A DNA stretch of 64,000 nucleotides from contig OY987264.1 of the NCBI GenBank assembly GCA_963920665.1, forward strand, positions 18,890,906 through 18,954,905, written 5' to 3'. The notes beneath the pieces were generated by a model that did no database searches, had not been told where the DNA came from, and saw only the letters and a program-made list of their open reading frames with translations. The translations under genes and the position numbers were made by a program. Numbering within the stretch: the stretch's first letter is position 1; every line of letters starts with the position of its first letter. Origin of the DNA: Straminergon stramineum. Lineage: Eukaryota; Streptophyta; Bryopsida; Hypnales; Calliergonaceae. Shown piece by piece: positions 33,081 to 43,289 of the stretch.

Positions 33081-34417
33081 TTCAGACCGCGCGGTCTAAA
33101 CTATTTTTTGAACTTGAAGAATTCGACGTAATAATTATCCATATAGTTTTCACTATGCGATTTCATTTGTTTCCAAATATTCATGTTGTCTATACAGTCC
33201 ATCAGTTTCAACCGTGTGGTCAAAACTTTCGAGCAGCATGGATCTCTGAAGCATTCAAACCGCATGGTCTAGATTATGTGGATATTTATTATGTCGAATT
33301 TTTTAAACTAAAAAACTAGTTTAGACCGCGCGGTCTGAACTGTGTCCTCGGAACATTTTTTTTTCTAATGCAGTCCTGGAATAGTTTAGACCGCGCGGTC
33401 TACACTGTCGAACATTTTTTCTAAAGCAGTCCAAGAACAGTTTAGACCGCGCGGTCTACACTGTCGAACATTTTTTCTAAAGCAGTCCAAGAATAGTTTA
33501 GACCGCGCGGTCTAAACTGTCGGAACATTTTTTCTAACGCAGTCCTGGAACAGTTTAGACCGCGCGGTCTGAACTGTGTCCTATGAACATTTTTTTAATG
33601 CAGTCCAGGAACAGTTCAGACCGCGCGGTCTAAACTGTGTCCTATGAACATTTTTTCTAATGCAGTCCTGGAACAATTCAGACCGCACGGTCTGAACTGT
33701 ATCCAGAGATCTGATTTTGTATTGCTGCCCTGAAACAGTTTAGACCGCGCGGTCTGAACTGTCGTATGAACATTGTTTCTAATTTAGTCCTGCAGCAGTT
33801 CAGACCTCGCGGTCTAAACTGTCGGAACATTTTTTCTAATGCAGTCCTGGAACAATTTAGACCGCGCGGTCTGAAGTGTCCTCGGAACATTTTTTCTAAT
33901 GCAGTCCTGGACCAGTTTAAACCGCGTGGTCTAAAGTGTCGGAACATTTTTTCTAACGGGGTCCTGGAACAGTTTAGACCGCGCGGTCTGAACTGTATCT
34001 AGATCTGATTTTGTATTGCTACTCTGGAACAGTTTAGACCGCGCGGTCTGAAATGTATCCAGAGATCTGATTTTGTATTGCTGCCCTGGAGCATTTCAGT
34101 CCGCACGGTCTAAACTGTCGGAACATTTTTTCTAATGCAGTCCTGGAACAGTTTAGACCGCGCGGTCTGAACTGTCGACTGATCTGATTTTCTGGAACAG
34201 TATTGTGGCAGTTTTGACCTGCCGGATTGAACTTTGTTCAGAGATCAGAATTATGAATTTAGTGATTGAACAGTTCCGACCGCGCGGTTTGAATTGTTTC
34301 GACGTATTGCAGATGTGGATGCTGTCCTTGGACATTCTAGTGCTTGTCGTCTAAATTACATCCATTGATAGGAGATTATCAGGCATTCGTTGAGCATTTC
34401 CAAGCGCGCGGTATGAA
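33081..34417. repeat. Tandem palindrome array 2 (57-62-bp units)
   Basis: About 20 copies of the palindrome. Clear ones start at 33081, 33320, 33385, 33441, 33497, 33554, 33615, 33677, 33739, 33799, 33856, 33916, 33973, 34033, 34095 and 34152; decayed ones are at about 33207, 33254, 34208, 34274 and 34398. From 33385 to 34152 the steps are 56-62 bp. The spacer carries GGAACATTTTTTCTAATGCA and GTCCTGGAACAG, different from the array 1 spacer. Flanking bases extend the palindrome in many units (CAGTTTAGACC...GGTCTGAACTG). Decay grows toward both edges while the core stays nearly intact. It lies 5' of the transposase-like gene. Confidence 0.9.
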
Positions 34418-35319
34418 CTGCATCCACTACTGTAGGATACTGATGTCTGGACTAATCTGACAACATTCTAGAATAGAAAGTCAAACGGCCGGGGTATTGT
34501 TATAATTGGAAATTATACTCTTAAGGGTAACGCCCTGCGAATGTCCTTGCGAGTTTTTATGAGGTGATTGTTGTGGATGAAATCATTTCTGTTTTGGTGA
34601 CCTTGTGACCCTAATTTGTCTGCTTTCATGGAACACTCCTAATGTCATGCATGATTCAATCGCGAGATGTAATTTCTCTTGAATATAAGTCGATAGAATT
34701 AGACTTGTTGCATTCCGTGATTATTGGCTCCTTCGTCTAGTTCAGAGCACCCGCTCTAATGGCTGCGACTTGAATGGAAAACCGCTAATATGATTCCTAT
34801 TTATTAGAAAGAATGGAATATGCAAGTCTGTCTTGCTCTTTGATTTGCTTGTTATGCTTGTGACGTGTAGTTTTTGTAATCAGAGTTGGTTTCATTCAAC
34901 TCGAACATTGTATTGCGGATCACGCAGGATGATTCTCTGTATTGCAACATGGAAGTTGAGTGTATCTTCCACTTTACGACGTCGGAGATGTATTCTACAA
35001 TGGTCTTCCATCTCATACCAGTGTATTTCGTCTGACTGGTAATTCATATGGCTTCGTCATGCGAATCAGATGGAGACGAGGTTCATTCAACCCTCATAGC
35101 ATTTTTTTTCTAGAGTGTTTGATGCCCATGGTTGACAGTGAATTCTGTGATCTCCGTGTGCTTGTATTTGATATCACGAGTTGTCATAATTCATGTCGTT
35201 GACATAGAAGCAAATGTACATCACAAAACTTTCTACTAAGCATGGGTTCTTTGGAGTGATAGAGTTTTTGCTTCTGATGCCTACGTCTTAAAGTCTATTT
35301 CCTGGAATGGGTTGTCCAG
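34418..35319 (+). other. Possible upstream exon region of the transposase-like gene
   Basis: The coding frame at 35320 starts at an acceptor, so an earlier exon must exist. A frame at 34960-35202 (VYLPLYDVGDVFYNGLPSHT, then TGNSYGFVMRIRW) looks protein-like rather than random, but begins right after a TGA and I could not place a convincing donor. An overlapping frame from an ATG at about 34951 (MEVECIFHFTTSEM) is short. Undecided. Confidence 0.3.
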
Positions 35320-36288
35320 GGGTTCCAAGAATGTGAAGAGGAGGATGTGAATTTGGAGAAATCCTTTGCAGTAGATGACTCTCGTCCCATCCCTGATTGC
35401 GAGGGCATTGACCGCGACGGATGGTCGGGTAAGGCACTTCTTGCCAGGCACGCAGATGGCACCGATTTCGCCGAAGTCATTATAATTACTCCAAGTCCGA
35501 ACGCGTGTATTGATGGGCAAAGTAGGTTAGGGGAGGATGATGTTGGCATCGTGGTATTGGAGGTACATAATGGGGACCCAAGTGTCGGGGACACTTGTTT
35601 GCGTTGGCCAACGCGACAATTGTTTTATCATGGTGGGACTGGGTACGTTAGCGTATATGATCATGCTCGCAAACGACGTGCTATAGATAAAGAATTAGAG
35701 GCAAATCGTAGAGGAGTGGGCAAACGCCAGTACTGTTATGACAGACGAACTCGTGCAGCTGCAGTGCTGCAGAAGAGAACCAAGATGTTGTCAAATGAGT
35801 CCATCGCGGCTGTCTTCACGGATCATTGCTGCGAGAATGACTGCATTCAGAAATTCTCTCCGACCACCATTCGTGCACTTCGCATTGAAATGCACCATCA
35901 GACTTTTCAAGTCAAGTTCACCAAAAATCTGGACGTCCATAGGATGATGCACGAAGGGGGCTTAAGGGGGAGGGAACTTGTCACGGTGGAAGGCATAGAC
36001 ATCTGTCCGCATGCTTGGAGGATTCTTCACAACGTCCCTCTACGCACTTTTCAGAGATATAGGGCCCGGGCCGCGGCCGACATGAGGGGTGCTCCTCATG
36101 GCAACTTGAACACAATAAAAACAAGGACGCCCACCGGTCAGGCCATTGAGACTCTTCGGACGTTGTTGGAGGCAAGTGCCGACCACATGCCCCACTTGTC
36201 ACGCACTTTGGACACAGGCGAGAAGGTCTGTGTCAAAGTTCTTCCTGCCGGTACTCAATGGAAGAATTTGCTGGCTACTGTGAATGAG
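35320..36288 (+). CDS. DUF7869-type transposase-like protein, first coding exon seen
   Basis: The exon lies between an acceptor (GTTGTCCAG/GGGTTC) and a donor (GAATGAG/GTAAGA), both phase 0; the true start is in an unseen upstream exon, since no ATG occurs in the first 140 codons. It carries a basic segment (YDHARKRRAIDKELEANRR), a Cys motif HCCENDCIQKFS (about residues 160-171 counted from 35347), ICPHAWRILHNVP (219-231) and RGAPHGNLN. From memory, these resemble the N-terminal zinc-binding and recognition part of proteins with the DUF7869 domain, a transposase-like family with many copies in lower plants, algae and animals. The intron to the next exon is 144 bp (36289-36432). No stop interrupts the join. 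Confidence 0.65.
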
Positions 36289-36432
36289 GTAAGAGCTCAA
36301 GGTCTCTGAACCATATAATGTGGGATGAATAGGACGGCCTCCAACTTTCTGGTGTAGGAAATCCATTTTCTATAGTAACCCTTAAAGACTTCGAGCACTA
36401 ACTAGTGTTGACGTGCCTTGCATGGATTGTAG

Positions 36433-38319
36433 GCAAACAAGGAATTGGGATTGTCTGCCCTATCGCAATCTTGCTTTAGCAGGATTCGAAAAAAATATTT
36501 TTTCGAGTACGTCATCAAAGGAAGGGGAGACTCCTTTGCAAGATGTAGCATCTGTGACAACTTGAAGCAATTACGGGCCTCCTTCGCTCTAAGATCAGAG
36601 GACCATCAAAGGATTCAAAAGCGTTTCGAAAAGCACTTGTTTCTTCAAGAAGCCTGTCGCCATGCCTATTATCGTAGTAGATGGTTATCCAAATTACGAC
36701 CGTCTCAACTACTATCCATCATGCATGACAAAATGGACCATTCAAAAACAGCTTGTCCGGCGTTGGCCAGAAAAACAAAGGCCTTGGAGGGACTCATGAA
36801 GTTGCCTGTCAAAGTGAAAGGAATGTTTGCACACGGGCACGGGGACAGCAAGTATGCGCATTATAGTTTGGATGTTTTCCCGAGTGACAGCAACTTCACT
36901 GTGGGGTCCATTGCCAAATTGTTGCGAGATTTAGAAGAGCCACCCGCAAAGTCTTCCCGGTTATTGTTTAGAGGGGCGGGCAGCACATCGTTGTACAGGG
37001 CATTGCTCAACGGGAGTGCGGTCTGCGTTCATTCGTTGGGAGGTGTTCCTTTGCATCCTATCGAAGCTCGACCATTGCCACCGGTACTGCACATTCAAAT
37101 GGACAATTCTTGGAGGGAAAACAAAAATAGATATGTCTTTTGTTTCTGGTCCCTCTTGGTTGCTAGACGAATTGTGAAAGAGGTGGTCGTGTCATTCATG
37201 ATAGTGGGACACACCCACGATGACATCGATGCATCTTTCGGGCGTTGGAGCATGGAACTCCGCAAGAAAGACCATCCAACCTTGCCTTTGTTGATGCAGT
37301 CCTACATGGAAATGGAAGAAGTTCCATTCATTCCCCATCTGATAGAAGAGGTACCCAATTTCAAGGCTTATGTCAAGCCTTATATTGGGATGAAGAAGAA
37401 TCAACTAGTGGGTCACTCCAACGGAAGGCAATACAAATTCTTCATGGACGACAACGGGTGGCCGATCATGCAGTACAAACTAGCTTGTACTGACATTCCG
37501 TGGTTGCCCAAAGACGGATTGAAGCTATGGAAGGAAGATGCCGATCATAAACCTATGCTTCCCGAAGGTGATCCCCTATGCGTGAAGCCTAGAAAAATGA
37601 CAAATGAATCGGAGATCCTACGCGGACTTGACGGATACATCCAACATTGGACGGACGTATCAAACGAAGATGGAACGGCCGAGTACAAGGCCCGCATGTC
37701 ACAGTTGGTTACATACTGGACTGATGTGAGGAATGCCATGCATGATACAACTGAACCACAGGCTGCAAGCTCCGAGGAATTGAAGCAAGGATTCTGGCCA
37801 CGAACTCGACAACCAGGGGATTTTATGACGGACTTCATGCAAGATGGACGTACACGAGAAGAGCTAGAATTAGAGGACCCATATATTGGGACTCTCGAAG
37901 GGAGGCCACCACGGGCGTACAATGTCGCCACGGACCTCCGTGAAGGTTTCTATGTATTTGTGAGACCAGCATTGGATTGTGATGAGCCCGTGTGGCTTGG
38001 TAGGGCAGTGGAGAATCCACAATTTGATCCGGCTGTTGATCACTTTCGCGAAGTTCTTGTGCAATGGTACGTACCATGTGGCACGTCCAAAGATTTGCAA
38101 CGATTGTACGCAAGATGGGACACGAAGACTAATTTCAGATGGAAGGTTGACCGAACGGCCTCGCAAGCCGACTATGTTTCAACAGACAGTATTATGGCAT
38201 CTTGGAAACCAAAGAAGAATGATGGGGACAGTTTCGTCGCACCACGACAACAAGTGAGATTTGCAGTGGATAATTTACATCGAATTGCAGAGGAAGAGCA
38301 ACAAGGCTTATTGATATGA
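36433..38319 (+). CDS. DUF7869-type transposase-like protein, catalytic exon
   Basis: It continues in phase from 36288 (VNE then ANKELGLSALSQ) after a TTGTAG acceptor and runs 628 codons to TGA at 38317-38319. Residues count from 36445. A Cys pair (RCSIC, 34-37) is followed by HDKMDHSKTACP (about 93-104), HIQMDNSWRENKNRY (216-230) and GHTHDDIDASFGRW (255-268). The three Asp-containing blocks are the likely metal-binding triad of a DDE/RNase H-like transposase core, and the GHTHxDID block is the most typical of the family. The C-terminal part (VWLGRAVENPQF ... VLVQWYVPCG) looks like a small beta-barrel chromatin-reader-like module. The reading frame is intact, unlike the neighbouring minus-strand genes, so this copy may still be expressed. 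Assignment is by remembered motifs; the element superfamily is not established. Confidence 0.7.
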   Translation, partial: ANKELGLSALSQSCFSRIRKKYFFEYVIKGRGDSFARCSICDNLKQLRASFALRSEDHQRIQKRFEKHLFLQEACRHAYYRSRWLSKLRPSQLLSIMHDKMDHSKTACPALARKTKALEGLMKLPVKVKGMFAHGHGDSKYAHYSLDVFPSDSNFTVGSIAKLLRDLEEPPAKSSRLLFRGAGSTSLYRALLNGSAVCVHSLGGVPLHPIEARPLPPVLHIQMDNSWRENKNRYVFCFWSLLVARRIVKEVVVSFMIVGHTHDDIDASFGRWSMELRKKDHPTLPLLMQSYMEMEEVPFIPHLIEEVPNFKAYVKPYIGMKKNQLVGHSNGRQYKFFMDDNGWPIMQYKLACTDIPWLPKDGLKLWKEDADHKPMLPEGDPLCVKPRKMTNESEILRGLDGYIQHWTDVSNEDGTAEYKARMSQLVTYWTDVRNAMHDTTEPQAASSEELKQGFWPRTRQPGDFMTDFMQDGRTREELELEDPYIGTLEGRPPRAYNVATDLREGFYVFVRPALDCDEPVWLGRAVENPQFDPAVDHFREVLVQWYVPCGTSKDLQRLYARWDTKTNFRWKVDRTASQADYVSTDSIMASWKPKKNDGDSFVAPRQQVRFAVDNLHRIAEEEQQGLLI

Positions 38320-38808
38320 TTTCTCGTGACAAGGCTTCCTTGACCTTTTTCATTGTTGCAAGCATTATATAATACAATGCAAAGTGCCCCTTTTATCTCC
38401 ATCTGTAGCTCGATTGTGTTTGTCTATTTCGTCCATGAATATTGTTTTGGATCATGAGCTCTTTCGTAGACTTCAAGAAGCATGGGCACCCTAACAATAT
38501 ATGTACAAAGCACTTTGCTAAATAGAAAATATAAGGTATTTCTGTCCCCATTGTCATCTATTTGAAAGGGCCGTACTAGGGATAATTTTTGTAATTTTCC
38601 ATCCACCTACTTGAGAACTAAACAAAATTAATGAAGACACCCACACTTGTGCCCATCATGATCAGACAAGAAATGTCCAATTAGGAGGGGGCTAGGGCAC
38701 CCTGGTCAATGACCCCCAATTCCATGATCATTCTACAGTACTAGCTCTGTAGACAAGACTTTCACTGACTACATCTATGGCCTTTTCTCTGGTACAACTC
38801 ATCTATGG
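38320..38808. other. 3' flank of the transposase-like gene
   Basis: AT-rich, no ORF of note. The stretch 38340-38400 (cattatataatacaatgc) may hold the poly(A) signal, but no canonical AATAAA was seen close to the stop. Confidence 0.4.
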
Positions 38809-39000
38809 GGAATTTCATTAAAATGGCGGTATTATTGTAGATTCTGCAAAAAATCGTGCATTCAAATCAAGCGAAGCAATCAGACACCCACAATCACCCT
38901 AAACCATCTACGTAACACAACCATAAACCACCACAGTCAAGGTCCTTCAGCTGCTTATGTCAAAATGGCGCATGGCATATGCCATTTTAATGAAATTGCC
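38809..39000. mobile_element. MITE of the AATTTCATTAAAATGGC family
   Basis: It begins GGAATTTCATTAAAATGGCG and ends GCCATTTTAATGAAATTGCC. The 192-bp body has no ORF. I found no clear target duplication. Relatives are at 60811-60927 and 45641-45715, with single ends at 6135 and about 26020. Confidence 0.65.
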
Positions 39001-39705
39001 TTTCGACATCTTGAACACTCTTTTCTTATCTTTTTCTTTTTCTTCTTTTCCTTCTTTCTTTCCTTGTCGATTCGGAGGATAAAAAGTTTACGCTGCAAAG
39101 CCAAAATAAGGCGTTGACTAAACTGGTTTACCTTAGTCCAGTGGGGCCTGTGATTCTGCCGAAATGCAAGGCACCGCTTGGATTTGACCTTGACTTTCTA
39201 CAGTAAATAGATTTCTTTTGATTTTGATTTTTCGAAATTTTGAGTTATTCAGTTTTTAAAAGAAATTCCAATTCTTACTGCGAGAAAAAACAACCTGAAG
39301 GAGGATACTGTAATATTTAGGGGAGGCAACCCATTTCTGACCACTTAGGTAAATACATGTATCTGCAAGGGAGTTTTTAACAGTGGGAAATTTATCCATG
39401 TGCAGAAATAGAGTTCATAAGATTTCCGTAATTTTCAGATTTTTATTTCTCAAAACAAAATTACTATGAATTTTTAGCTGAAGATTTTGTTCTATTCCAT
39501 ATTGGTCATACATACCTTCCTATTTTTGAACAAGGGTTGGTTTCAATATTGAGAATATTGAGGCCAATCATAATGTGCCACAGCTGTGCCAGGGATTGTG
39601 CCAGCATTAATCTTATTAATCACCTCCTGATTGGAATTACTACACCTTACGTTGCTATTATGGGGGAGTGATTAGGAATGAGTTGCCTCCCCCATGTCAT
39701 AATTG
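39001..39705. other. AT-rich intergenic DNA
   Basis: A pyrimidine tract (ctttttctttttcttctttt, about 39029-39063) and otherwise featureless sequence. Nothing supportable as a gene. Confidence 0.5.
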
Positions 39706-39961
39706 AGTAGTGTGCCTTGTGCTATTGCTATAGTCAAAATGAAAGTAGAAGTAATTTTCTAATTTTTTTAAATCATAAAAACTTTGAAATTCGATAACTT
39801 TCACAAAGTAGGTTGAAACGCCATGAAACAAAGCCCATGCACCCATCCTTGCTAAGGGCTTTCCGGCAATACCAAGAACACAAATGGAGGAAGCGCAGTC
39901 CAGGAGATCTCACTATAACAAACAAACAAAACAAAACAAAATGCCTAACTTAAGGTATGGA
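39706..39961 (+). repeat. Solo arm of the ACTAGTGTG inverted-repeat family
   Basis: Similar over its length to 729-1022: AGTAGTGTGCC at the start, CCATGAAAcAaAGCCCaTGCAC, GGGCTTTCC, GAGATCTCAcTaTAACAAAC and CCTAACTTAAGGTATGG at the end. It has no inverted partner nearby, so it is a half element. Confidence 0.55.
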
Positions 39962-41449
39962 TGCAACACTTATAGTACTGAAAGAAATTTATTTATTCTT
40001 TGCAAGGAAATATAGAGAAATACAACAAGTTGTTTTCTCCAGAAATTTATGCAAGGTAAACCAACCTATTATTAGAGACACCTAAGGAATGATCCATTAG
40101 AATCTTGCATCAAGAGGAATTGTTGAGACCTTTTATAAAAGACTATAATTTTTTTCAAAAATCTACATAGAAGAGTGCAATAGTTGTAAGAGGGGAATCT
40201 AGAATCTTTTTGAGTGGAAGCTTGTGAAGTCCTAGGGAAACAAGTTTTTGACTTTTGATAAATTAATTTAAATATTACACTTGAACTTGATTTTTTGACA
40301 ACAAGGTAAAGCTACTTCTAAAATATAATTTCTCCCAACTTTCATAAAAGAGAAAGCTTCATGACTGGACAAAAGGCAATTCCAACTTTGGAAGACTTGA
40401 AAATTCATTTCTGTTTCCAACACAGCTAGCATGGAAGTTCACTCTCAGACTGAGTACAATAAAATCTGGATGGAATGTTTCATTTGCATCCACAAACGAA
40501 TGAAAAAAAAGAAAAAAAAAAAGGGTTTAAATGTGCTCTATGAAACATATGGACATGTAGAAAGTAAATTGAAAGGACCCCAGCCTGGAAAAGTTTCCAA
40601 GCACTTTTATTTTTGTAACAGTACCTGTCACAAGCCTTCACAGCACTGGCGCAATTCTGGAGGAGCGGAGTCTGCCAGGATCAAACCTATCAGAGAGGGC
40701 GAAATTTCGGCCCCCACCCCCCAAAAAAACCGCAGTTTCGATGTCAAGGTTTCGAAGACTTATGTCTGATCAACTTGGCAAAATGCGTCCTGGGTACGGA
40801 ACCAGCGCGCGTCTACAAATACAGTACTTAATTATCCCTGCAATCCCTGCAATCAGAGTCTGCGAATTGGTATATTAACAGCAATCGTGCGTCATGACAG
40901 GCCGAGCCTCATCATCTGAGCACTGAAATGTTGGCCTGGTTTAGATAAGCTTAGAACAATATACCTCATCATATGCTGAAATGTTGGACCACAGTAGATA
41001 ACGGAAGAAACGCAATTGCGACAGGTATCACAATATAATCGGTAGCCACCAATGCACCACCAATTGCATTGATTCCTGTAATTGTAAATTTGTAAACTTG
41101 CTTGCCAATCACTCACGCAAGAGACAGACCCGCCGTCCACACGGCTCGTCCACATGGCTTCAACTACGGAGCGATTCCAGTGGTGCTTGAATTTTGTGGC
41201 ACTCCGTCCCTTACCTTTGGTACCGACAGAAACAACTCCCAGTTAAATTCAGCTTTGGGGTCGCAGGCTCACAGCAAATGCAGTGACTGCAGTACTCTAC
41301 CGACTGTTCTTGGTTCCTTAAGTTCTAGACGAGAGTGCGTGAGCAAAGATCCTAGTTCATTTCATAAGGAGTATGCAGTGCTTGCATTGTGAGAGCTAGA
41401 TTGCAAGAGAGTAGTTGCAGCCCGACTTGCCGCCCGACTTGCAGTCCAA
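39962..41449. other. Upstream region of the CASP-like gene
   Basis: No gene seen before 41450. A-rich and A/G runs occur at 40500-40530 (aaaaaaaagaaaaaaaaaaag). The last 400 bp are GC-richer and probably hold the promoter and 5' UTR of the next gene, but I cannot place a TATA box. Confidence 0.4.
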
Positions 41450-41793
41450 ATGGAAGGGGGAGCTTGGAATTCAGATGTTTACGAAACTGGGCGGGACGGC
41501 CAGAAGACCAGGGTGCCGTCTGCGCAAGGCCGGGCTACGGCTATGGAAGCCGGGACGACGCCCGACTTATACAATCCACCACCGATGAAAGCGGTCAAAG
41601 ACTCCCGGACAATTGGAGTCGTAAACGTGGCGTTGCGCAGTTTCTTGATTGTGTTCACCCTCATCACGCTAGGGTTGATGGCAGCAAGCAAACAGAATAT
41701 CACTGGAACCGACAGCACCGTGTACATCGACGGTTACTCCTACACGATCAGCTCCTCAGTCTCGTACAAGTTTACCACGGTCCATGCTTTCGT
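41450..41793 (+). CDS. CASP-like membrane protein, exon 1
   Basis: Starts at an ATG (MEGGAWNSDVYETGRDG). A hydrophilic N-terminus of about 60 residues is followed by transmembrane segment 1, whose start carries the Arg typical of the family (VALRSFLIVFTLITLGLMAA), and then an extracellular loop (GYSYTISSSVSYKF). The exon ends in TTC GT/GTAAGA, phase 2. CASP-like proteins are four-helix plasma-membrane proteins related to Casparian strip scaffolds; most have no known role. The combined product is 230 residues, a normal length. Confidence 0.85.
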
Positions 41794-42094
41794 GTAAGAA
41801 TAACGCCGCACCACCCCACTTCTTGCGATCTTGAATTCCAATTAGTTCTTTGCAACCGCAATTCTGACATCCAAAATTGTGACACATGTCTTCACAAAGG
41901 TCTATTTTCAGTCCTAAAACTAGGACAGGTACCAGTCTTCAGGCCGCGTGTCCAGAAACGGGCCCTACTATTGGAATACCGACAGTTTTACGTTTCTAAT
42001 TCTGAGCAACCCTCAGGAAGCTAGGCTCACGAATCCACAGTTAATTGTTGGGTTCCTAGCGACGGGGTTTACTTAAGTATCGTGGGTTGTACAG

Positions 42095-42443
42095 GGGTTT
42101 GTTGAGCGTGGTCACCGTCGTATGTTTCTACTCCGTGGCGCAGCTGGTGCTGTGCGTGGTGCAGGTATTATCTACTGGCACATTCATTACTTCCGCAACG
42201 ACTGGCGTCAGCTTGCTTACCTTCGTCTTCGACTCGGTGCTGGCGTACGTGCTGATGGGAGCAGCTGCAGCGGCCGCCGACTCTCGAGCCATTCTGGAAC
42301 AGTATAAGTTCTGTGACTCTCTGTCCAAGTTTTGCGGCACAACTTCGGCGTCGATAGCCATGGCATTCATCGCCTTTATCTTGCTGGCGACCTGTGCTGC
42401 TCTGTTCCCCATTCGCCTCTACAAGATGAGCCTGTCCAGGTGA
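42095..42443 (+). CDS. CASP-like membrane protein, exon 2
   Basis: It joins exon 1 in phase (AFV/GLLSVV) after a TTGTACAG acceptor; the intron is 301 bp (41794-42094). It encodes transmembrane segments 2 (VVTVVCFYSVAQLVLCVVQV), 3 (VSLLTFVFDSVLAYVLMGAA, with the family's conserved Asp) and 4 (SASIAMAFIAFILLATCAAL), with CDSLSKFC in the second outer loop. It ends at TGA, 42441-42443. Both cytoplasmic ends and the Arg/Asp pair are present, so the gene looks intact. Confidence 0.85.
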
Positions 42444-43040
42444 TCCCAAACAGGACGGATCAATTCGACCTACCCTTGTGGAATTGTGGTAGAATATATC
42501 TATCCGGCAGTTTCGCATGGACCCTTGTGAGCACGTTGTATGTCGATCAATTGTTGGAATCTGCACACATCTTATCTCCATAACTGGACGAGCAGTTACT
42601 TGTACTAGTTGTAATTCTGTAATTAGAATAACGTTCCTGCTTTCGAAGTCCTGATTGAGTGTTGTCGGTAGGGCACAGGATATGGGGGTTAATTCTACCA
42701 AGAGATTAAATTATATCTCAGAATTATTATACTCTTGTAGAATATTTGTCAGATGTGATCATACGTTATCGTACGTTATCATAAGTGCAATACCCAGTCT
42801 TAAGTGACTTATTAGGTCCGCAGCCTCCTGCAGGGAATGCGATGGTTGCCATCCTGGGGTTTGGGAATCGGGAGGGCTTGCGTTTAGAGGTGTCGGTGTG
42901 AGTGGGCTTTTCAAAGCAACATGTTCACGTTTTTGTAAATTGTCGGTGAATTGTTTCAAGCAGAATTATATTCAATATAATGTTCTAATTGCAATTGATT
43001 GCTCCAACTCGTCTGGCACTCAGATGTCACGCAGGGTAGT
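42444..43040. other. 3' flank of the CASP-like gene
   Basis: Contains the presumed 3' UTR of the CASP-like gene. A direct repeat TACGTTATCG/TACGTTATCA lies at 42764-42783. No further gene. Confidence 0.45.
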
Positions 43041-43289
43041 CTATAGCAGCGGCGACCTCGCCAATGGCGCCGGGAGAATCGCCTGGCGACTGCCCTGTAG
43101 GTAAATATGAAGGGGTTGAGGGGTTCATTGGTCATGTTTTTTTGGTTTTATGAAAAAAATTAAAAATGTTGGAACATTGGGGGGGCGAGGGGATGGATGT
43201 CATTCGTTTTCTGGATAGAGAGGTGGGGTGGGAAGGCACTCACCCGACCATTCTTCCAGCAATGGCGACCGAGGTCGCCGCTGCTATAG
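43041..43289. mobile_element. TIR element with perfect 20-bp ends
   Basis: CTATAGCAGCGGCGACCTCG at 43041-43060 is the exact reverse complement of 43270-43289, and the similarity continues inward (CCAATGGCG with GCAATGGCGACC). The 249-bp body holds a short frame (43166-43360) that runs out of the element and is not convincing. GC-rich ends in AT-rich DNA suggest a non-autonomous DNA transposon; no target duplication is clear. Confidence 0.65.

Noticed and set aside
33081..34417. CRISPR-like array (about 20-bp repeats at regular spacing)
   Set aside because: Spacers are near-identical to each other, repeats are perfect palindromes, there are no cas genes, and the genome is eukaryotic. It is a tandem repeat.
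34727..34790. tRNA-like stretch (ggctccttcgtctagttcagagc)
   Set aside because: The start recalls a tRNA D-arm but no anticodon stem, T-arm GTTCGA or acceptor pairing could be made.
41389..42024. 211-codon ORF overlapping CASP-like exon 1
   Set aside because: Another frame of the same DNA; the CASP-like frame has ATG, membrane helices and matching splice phases.
41479..42701. Minus-strand ORFs opposite the CASP-like gene
   Set aside because: Antisense shadows without motifs.
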